Shown in pieces: positions 59,294 to 64,000 of a stretch of 64,000 nucleotides of DNA. The DNA is from Nodosilinea nodulosa PCC 7104. GTDB lineage: Bacteria > Cyanobacteriota > Cyanobacteriia > Phormidesmidales > Phormidesmidaceae. A program made the translations under genes and the position numbers. The stretch is from contig NZ_JH976538.1 of the NCBI RefSeq assembly GCF_000309385.1, forward strand, positions 511,672 through 575,671. The letters run 5' to 3'. A model generated the notes under the pieces. The model did no database searches and was not told where the DNA came from. It saw only the letters and a list, made by a program, of their open reading frames with translations. Numbering within the stretch: the first letter of the stretch is position 1; each line of letters begins with the position of its first letter.

Positions 59294-59551
59294 ATGGCGC
59301 TTGTTTTATTTGACTCGGTGGCAACGTTGAACCCCATTAATGTAGCTCGGCTGACGCTAGTAGAGCCGATGGAAGAGTCTGCTGAGCAGCTGGCGCGGGG
59401 GCAGGTGGGTACGGTGGTGGACGTGGTTGACCAGGGTGAGAGAAAGCACTATCTGGTGGAGTTTGCTGACTTGGAAGGGCGGGAATATGCGATGGCGTAT
59501 TTAGTGGAGTCGGAACTGCTGCCGCTGCACTATCAGTTCACTGCGGCATAG
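59294..59551 (+). CDS. DUF4926-like small protein
   Basis: 85-residue protein of the kind called DUF4926: a short start, then RGQVGTVVDVVDQGERKHYL, VEFADLEGREYAMAYL and a final strand. The domain is a small beta-barrel resembling SH3/KOW domains, often found beside toxin-like genes. Here no partner is seen upstream, and a NACHT gene follows 142 bases later. The start ATG has no strong ribosome binding site. Confidence 0.78.
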   Translation: MALVLFDSVATLNPINVARLTLVEPMEESAEQLARGQVGTVVDVVDQGERKHYLVEFADLEGREYAMAYLVESELLPLHYQFTAA

Positions 59552-59693
59552 AGCCTGAGATCCCAGCAGTAGGGGTGGCAGTGCCCACACCTACTGTCTC
59601 AAAACCCCTAAAGGGGAGTGACTGTCTTTTAAGTCAAGAGGAATTTTGGCCGCTTAGGTCTTTGTCTTGCCATAATGGCGGGCGAGCCCTCAA

Positions 59694-62600
59694 GTGACTG
59701 ACATAACTATGGTTGTTGAGCTTCTCACCCCGGTTGCTACCTGGGCGCTGGGTAAAGCCGCTGATACTGTCTGGACGCTGGCAACAGATCAAGCGCAGAC
59801 GACGCTGCAAAAGACAGATGTTGAGCAGGCAATTAAGGCCGGATTGGAGGCAGTGAGGGTATGGGAACAGTCGCTGGAGGTTCCGGCTCTGCTGTTTAAG
59901 CGCTGTGATGACAAGCAGAAGCGACAGTTTTTGGAGCAGGTGTTTGCCAATGCTGGTGTGGTAGAGCAGCTTCAGCGTCCGCTGGTGGGTAAAGGTGAGC
60001 CAGATGTAGGGCTGTTGCAGGCTTATCTTGAGCGGGTCGCTGGGGATGAGGGGGTTGAGCTGACGACTGCAAGCTTGCTTCAGTGGGTGCAGATTTTTAG
60101 CGCTACCTATATTGAAAAGACAGCGCTTTTCACGAAATACGAGGTTGCCCGGCAGCGCTACCTGCAACAGCTCGCTCACTGGTATGACGATGTGAAGTTT
60201 CTCGGCATCTCTGTCGCTGGGCAGGAGGATACTAAGTCGGAGAAGCTGCTGCAAATTTTTGTCATGCCAGATGTGAAGCAGCGTAAGCCAGATGCTACGG
60301 AGGCATCTGGAAAATCATTCAGGAATATATATACATCTGAGGAATTACTTTCCCTTGCATTAGGTGAATATGAATATGAATCTCTATTGAACGCCCGACG
60401 GTCTAAAAGATTGCTGGCAGAGCAACGCCAGCTAACTTTTTTACTCAAACAGGAGGGTAAGACCTTCTCGGCAGAAGCATTGCTAAAGCAGAGTCCCTTC
60501 CATAGGTGTGTGCTGCTAGGAGCACCGGGCTCAGGCAAAACTACGCTGATGAGCTATTTTGCTGTGGCCTCTGCTATCGAAGAAACGCCCGTCAATCTGG
60601 GTTTGGCAGGTGATCACCTGCCGATTTTGGTGCGCATTCGCGATTGGGTGCGGTCTACCCATACGAATCTACTGGACTACGTGCGCTGGTTCACCACGGA
60701 TAAGCTCAACGTGAGGAACTTGCCGACAGGCTTCTTTGAACACTGGCTGGAGGCGGGCAAGGCGCTGATTCTGCTGGATGGTCTGGATGAGGTAGCCAGC
60801 GAATCGCGGCGGGATGAGGTCGTCAACCAGATCGAATGCTTTTTACAACACGATACCTATCGACACAACCCGGCCATCATTACATCGCGCCCGGCTGGTT
60901 ATAAGCAAGCCTACTTCCGCACGGAAGAGTTTCCCCACTACGACTTGCAACCGTTTGACCAGAAAAAGATTGACCAGTTTATTCAGAACTGGTACGACAA
61001 CCGCTTTCAGGATCGCGAGGAATCGCAGCGGCGGCAGCAAACTCTGAAGCAAGCTTTGTCGGAGCGCGATCGCATTCAAGTACTAGCCAAAAATCCGCTG
61101 CTGCTGACGATCATTGCTCTAATTCATCGCTATGAAGCCTATCTGCCCCGCGATCGCCATCAGCTCTATAACCGAGCTGTGGAAACCCTGCTGACCAACT
61201 GGGATGCCAACAAAGAGACGGGCTATAAGTGGCCGCTGGAATACATCAAGCGCGATGCCGTGCGCCGCATTATGGAGCAGCTAGCTTACTGGATTCATAG
61301 CTACGGCAGTACTGGCGATGCTGAGGGCGGCACGCTAATTGACCGTGAAGAGCTGATACATCAGTTAGGCCGTTTCATTGCTGAGGAAGCAAGTATCAAG
61401 CGCTATCAGGCCGAGGCCGAGGCCCAAAGATTTTTAGACCACATTCGCGAGCGTACTGGCTTGCTAAACGAGCAGGGCCAAGACTGCTATGCCTTTGTCC
61501 ACAAGACCTTTCAGGAATATCTCTGTGCTCAAGAGATTAAGCATCGGGCTGATGAGGAATATGACCTGGAGCTGATTCTTACGCCGATTCGTGAGCACCT
61601 GCACGAACCCCACTGGGAAGAGGTGCTGCTGCTGCTGATTGCTCAGCAGCCTAAAAAACGGGTGGCCACAATCATTCAGCAAATCTTGGATCATCCTGCC
61701 CCTTACGAGCAGTGGCTGCACCGCAACCTCCTTTTTGCAGCCTCCTGTCTGGCCGAGAACGTAGAGCTTACCGATACCCTACTGCTTGAGCGCATTCTCG
61801 ATCCCGTGGTGGAGTTTGTGGCAACAGAATCGCCCCTGGTTGCTTCGCGGCTGCAACAGCAGGCCACTAAATGCTTGCGTAACTTGGGCGAGACCACGTT
61901 TCAAGACCTGGCCTTGCAGTGTTTAGAGGCGCAACATAGCAAAATTGACCCTATCCAGCTACAGCAGCTTCGGTTTGCCCTAGGCCAAACAGCCTTAGCA
62001 ACCGCCGCATTGGTTTCTCTGTTCAGCGATGACGAATGGTTCGTCCGCTATAAGGCCGCAGAGAGCTTAGGTCAATTTGCTCAGACCTCTTCCGGGGTGG
62101 TGGTAGCGTTGATTGACTGCCTCAGTGATGAAGATAGCAACGTCCGCTCTAGTGCCTCGTCTGCCTTGGGCAAACTCGCTCAGGTCTCCTCCGAGGTGGT
62201 GACAGCGTTGATTAACTGCCTCAGTGATGAAGATAGCAACGTCCGCTCCAGTTCCGCATCTGCTTTAAGTCAACTCGCTCAGGCTCCCCCCCCCGAGGTG
62301 GTGACAGCGTTGATTAACTGCCTCAGCGATGACGACAGCGACGTCCGCTTTAGGGCCGTATCTGCCTTAGGCCAACTCGCTCAGGCTCCCCCCGAGGTAC
62401 TGACGACGTTGATTAACTACCTCAGCGATGATGACAGCAACGTCCGCTCTAGGGCCGCATCTGCCTTGGGCCAACTCGCTCAGGCCTCTCCCGAGGTGGT
62501 GACAGCATTGATTAACTGCCTCAGTGATGACGACAGCGACGTCCGCTTGAGGGCCGCATCTGCCTTAGGCCGACTCGCTCAGGCCTCTCTCGAGGTGGTG

Positions 62601-63254
62601 ACAGCATTGATTAACTGCCTCAGCGATGACCACGGCGGCGTCCGCTATACTGCCGCATATGCTTTAGGCCGACTCGCTCAGGCCTCCCCCGAGGTGGTGA
62701 CAGCGTTGATTAACTGCCTCAGCGATGACGACAGCGACGTCCGCTCTAGTGCTGTAGAGGGCTTAGGCCAACTCGCTCAGGCCTCTCCCGAGGTGGTGAC
62801 AGCATTGATTAACTGCCTCAGCGATGACGGCAGCGACGTTCGCTCCAGTGCCGCATCTGCCTTGGGCCAACTCGCTCAGGCTTCTCCCGAGGTGGTGACA
62901 GCATTGATTAACTGCCTCAGCGATGACGACAGTGATGTCCGCTTGAGGGCCGCATCTGCCTTAGGCCGACTCGCTCAGGCCTCTCTTGAGGTAGTGACAG
63001 TGTTGATTAACTGCCTCAGCGATGACAAATCGTGGTTCGTCCGCTATAGGGCCGCAGAGGACTTAGGCAAGCTAGCTCAGGCTTCTCCCGAGGTGGTTAC
63101 AGCGTTGATTGACTGCTTTAGCGATGACAACATCAACGTCCGCTCTAGTGCCGCATCTGCCTTAGGCCAACTGGGTACTCCCGGTTCGCTCATTTCTAAG
63201 GTGGTTCGTCAGATACGGGCCCCAGCAGGGTGTAAATACTTACCGGGAAGTTGA
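59694..63254 (+). CDS. NACHT-HEAT repeat protein, 3' end cut by an IS
   Basis: STAND-type ATPase of at least 1160 native residues. The N-terminal 250 residues form an all-helical domain with no known catalytic motif. The NACHT domain follows with Walker A GAPGSGKTT (276-284) and Walker B ALILLDGLDEV (357-367). A helical region of about 300 residues leads to at least twelve HEAT-like repeats of 33 residues (768-1160). The last 26 residues (after ASALGQLG) come from the left end of the IS1634-type element, so the true C-terminus is lost or lies beyond it. The GTG at 59694 is the longest start; ATG at 59709 is possible. Such proteins are bacterial NLR-like sensors, some of them antiviral; defence here is inference. 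Confidence 0.9.
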   Translation: MTDITMVVELLTPVATWALGKAADTVWTLATDQAQTTLQKTDVEQAIKAGLEAVRVWEQSLEVPALLFKRCDDKQKRQFLEQVFANAGVVEQLQRPLVGKGEPDVGLLQAYLERVAGDEGVELTTASLLQWVQIFSATYIEKTALFTKYEVARQRYLQQLAHWYDDVKFLGISVAGQEDTKSEKLLQIFVMPDVKQRKPDATEASGKSFRNIYTSEELLSLALGEYEYESLLNARRSKRLLAEQRQLTFLLKQEGKTFSAEALLKQSPFHRCVLLGAPGSGKTTLMSYFAVASAIEETPVNLGLAGDHLPILVRIRDWVRSTHTNLLDYVRWFTTDKLNVRNLPTGFFEHWLEAGKALILLDGLDEVASESRRDEVVNQIECFLQHDTYRHNPAIITSRPAGYKQAYFRTEEFPHYDLQPFDQKKIDQFIQNWYDNRFQDREESQRRQQTLKQALSERDRIQVLAKNPLLLTIIALIHRYEAYLPRDRHQLYNRAVETLLTNWDANKETGYKWPLEYIKRDAVRRIMEQLAYWIHSYGSTGDAEGGTLIDREELIHQLGRFIAEEASIKRYQAEAEAQRFLDHIRERTGLLNEQGQDCYAFVHKTFQEYLCAQEIKHRADEEYDLELILTPIREHLHEPHWEEVLLLLIAQQPKKRVATIIQQILDHPAPYEQWLHRNLLFAASCLAENVELTDTLLLERILDPVVEFVATESPLVASRLQQQATKCLRNLGETTFQDLALQCLEAQHSKIDPIQLQQLRFALGQTALATAALVSLFSDDEWFVRYKAAESLGQFAQTSSGVVVALIDCLSDEDSNVRSSASSALGKLAQVSSEVVTALINCLSDEDSNVRSSSASALSQLAQAPPPEVVTALINCLSDDDSDVRFRAVSALGQLAQAPPEVLTTLINYLSDDDSNVRSRAASALGQLAQASPEVVTALINCLSDDDSDVRLRAASALGRLAQASLEVVTALINCLSDDHGGVRYTAAYALGRLAQASPEVVTALINCLSDDDSDVRSSAVEGLGQLAQASPEVVTALINCLSDDGSDVRSSAASALGQLAQASPEVVTALINCLSDDDSDVRLRAASALGRLAQASLEVVTVLINCLSDDKSWFVRYRAAEDLGKLAQASPEVVTALIDCFSDDNINVRSSAASALGQLGTPGSLISKVVRQIRAPAGCKYLPGS
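61995..63172 (+). repeat. Array of twelve 99-bp tandem repeats in the NACHT gene
   Basis: Each unit encodes 33 residues (EVVTALINCLSDD, then a variable stretch, then VR and a LAQ end). Repeats 6 and 10 are identical in protein and almost so in DNA. Two units (4 and 11) are 34 residues long. Variation concentrates in the four residues after SDD and the four after VR, the inner helix faces. The high DNA identity makes recombination between units likely. Confidence 0.9.
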
Positions 63255-64000
63255 GAGCCTTTAAGATCTGCTGCTGTAAAGGCGTCAGCTCCGTCAGATG
63301 GGCATAGGTCTGCCCTCGTGCATTCACCATGACTAGAGTAATGTCGCGAAAACTGGCCAACAGTAATTCGGCTGTCGGACGTGCCGTCGCCCGCTTGGGA
63401 TTACCGATATATAGCCCTGAGAGGGTTTCTTGGTGACCAGCTAAGGCTTGACGCATCTGAAACTCCACCAGCGTTAACAGCCGCAACCCCATCGAGAGTA
63501 AGCGAATTAATCCCTTGATATGGTCTTCACGCTGTAAGTACATCGGGGAGAGGGAGAGGGGATGCCCTTTGAGTCGGCTAAAGCTGTGCTCCACCAGATA
63601 TTCTTGGCGGTAGACCGTCACGGCTTGAGGCAACGATAATGCCGCTGCGGGATGATTGGTGACATAGACCCGCCAGCCCAAGGTTTGCATCTGCTGGTTG
63701 ATGGCCTCAGTTTCTAGGGTGCCATTCACCTGGAATCGACGGTGCTCCACCATCCGAGCCGGGCGGTCCCGGTAGCGACGCACAGCGTGTTGCTCCACCT
63801 GTTGTGAGTAGGTGAGTTGAACGTAGGCCTTGACCCGGTAGCGGGTGAGAATCGCCTCGGCGGCTTGCGCTAAGGCGACCTCATCGGGAAAGGCTTTCTG
63901 GCCGCGCCCCGATTGATTGAGCGCCGCTAAGGCCGTCTGGGCGTGCTCAAGTCGAGCTTGGAAGGCCTGCTGGGCGGATTGAGCATAAGCCAAGGAGTAC
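63182..64000 (-). mobile_element. IS1634-type insertion sequence, copy 2 (runs off the window)
   Basis: Begins with CGGTTCGCTCATTT, as does copy 1, directly after a repeat unit of the NACHT gene. The visible 819 bases match copy 1 with very few differences, one of them the base missing in copy 1. The other end is beyond the window, so its target duplication cannot be tested here. Confidence 0.9.
63196..64000 (-). CDS. IS1634-family transposase, copy 2 (5' end outside window)
   Basis: C-terminal 268 residues or so of the transposase in one unbroken frame, including LALAQAAEAILTRYRVKAYV and the YRQEYLVEHSFSRLKG block with the catalytic glutamate region. It reads straight through the position where copy 1 is shifted. 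If the missing N-terminus is intact, it is the active source for both copies. Confidence 0.92.
   Translation of the reverse strand, partial: YSLAYAQSAQQAFQARLEHAQTALAALNQSGRGQKAFPDEVALAQAAEAILTRYRVKAYVQLTYSQQVEQHAVRRYRDRPARMVEHRRFQVNGTLETEAINQQMQTLGWRVYVTNHPAAALSLPQAVTVYRQEYLVEHSFSRLKGHPLSLSPMYLQREDHIKGLIRLLSMGLRLLTLVEFQMRQALAGHQETLSGLYIGNPKRATARPTAELLLASFRDITLVMVNARGQTYAHLTELTPLQQQILKALNFPVSIYTLLGPVSDEPP

Noticed and set aside
61995..63172. 99-bp tandem array as a CRISPR or satellite
   Set aside because: It stays in frame and encodes HEAT-like units inside the NACHT gene.

Overview
The window is chromosomal DNA of a cyanobacterium. The HIP1 octamer GCGATCGC and its core recur throughout. 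There is a complete nrtABCD nitrate/nitrite importer of the cyanobacterial type (NrtC carries an NrtA-like tail), the chlorophyll gene chlH, an xisH-xisI pair, a cyanobacterial-type LexA, a SufA/IscA-type carrier, and several families I associate with filamentous cyanobacteria (Leptolyngbya/Nodosilinea/Phormidium-like; genus is inference).

Layout. 1-4 kb: an ABC exporter with two ATPases and a large FtsX-type permease, followed by a cobH/cbiC remnant. 4-6 kb: Na+/Ca2+-type exchanger and UppP. 6-18 kb: an accessory block of small secreted and membrane proteins around a two-component system. 18.5-23.3 kb: a nest of insertion sequences (IS4 fragment, IS1634-type element, IS630-type element). 23.7-30.6 kb: nrtABCD plus a coupled zinc-ribbon gene. 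30.9-40.2 kb: mostly conserved hypothetical genes, LexA, Fe-S carrier, TPR protein, a ParE-type toxin-antitoxin pair and a DUF305 lipoprotein. 40.6-44.6 kb: chlH. 44.7-47 kb: IS5 fragment, endonuclease V, an AT-rich orphan gene, an orphan antitoxin. 47-55.4 kb: glycan cluster (two Npun_R2821-like glycosyltransferase-like proteins, GT10, two GT4, an ABC exporter) interrupted by xisHI. 55.8-59.5 kb: Ski2-like helicase, a RAYT with its REP palindromes, and a DUF4926 protein. 59.7-64 kb: a NACHT-HEAT protein whose 3' end is cut by a second IS1634 copy.

The most interesting signal is in 6-18 kb. Nine intergenic sites, on both strands, have the same architecture: two TTGAC-like half-sites exactly 11 bp apart (TTGnC-nnrTTC-TTGAC), then a 9-10 bp spacer, then a TAnnnT -10 hexamer, with a gene start downstream. 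Tandem 11-bp repeats are typical of OmpR/PhoB-family regulators, and the only such regulator here (16794-17474, with kinase 15532-16773) lies behind one of these sites. I infer a compact, autoregulated envelope regulon: a PepSY protein, two paralogous secreted repeat proteins, a 33-residue membrane peptide, an eight-helix COG4705-type protein, small unknown proteins, and a dead signal peptidase gene whose catalytic serine codon has become a stop.

The window also shows much decay and mobility: remnants of cobH, an MFS transporter, lepB, DUF4058 and three transposases, several MITE-like elements, and near-identical IS1634 copies, one with a one-base frameshift.
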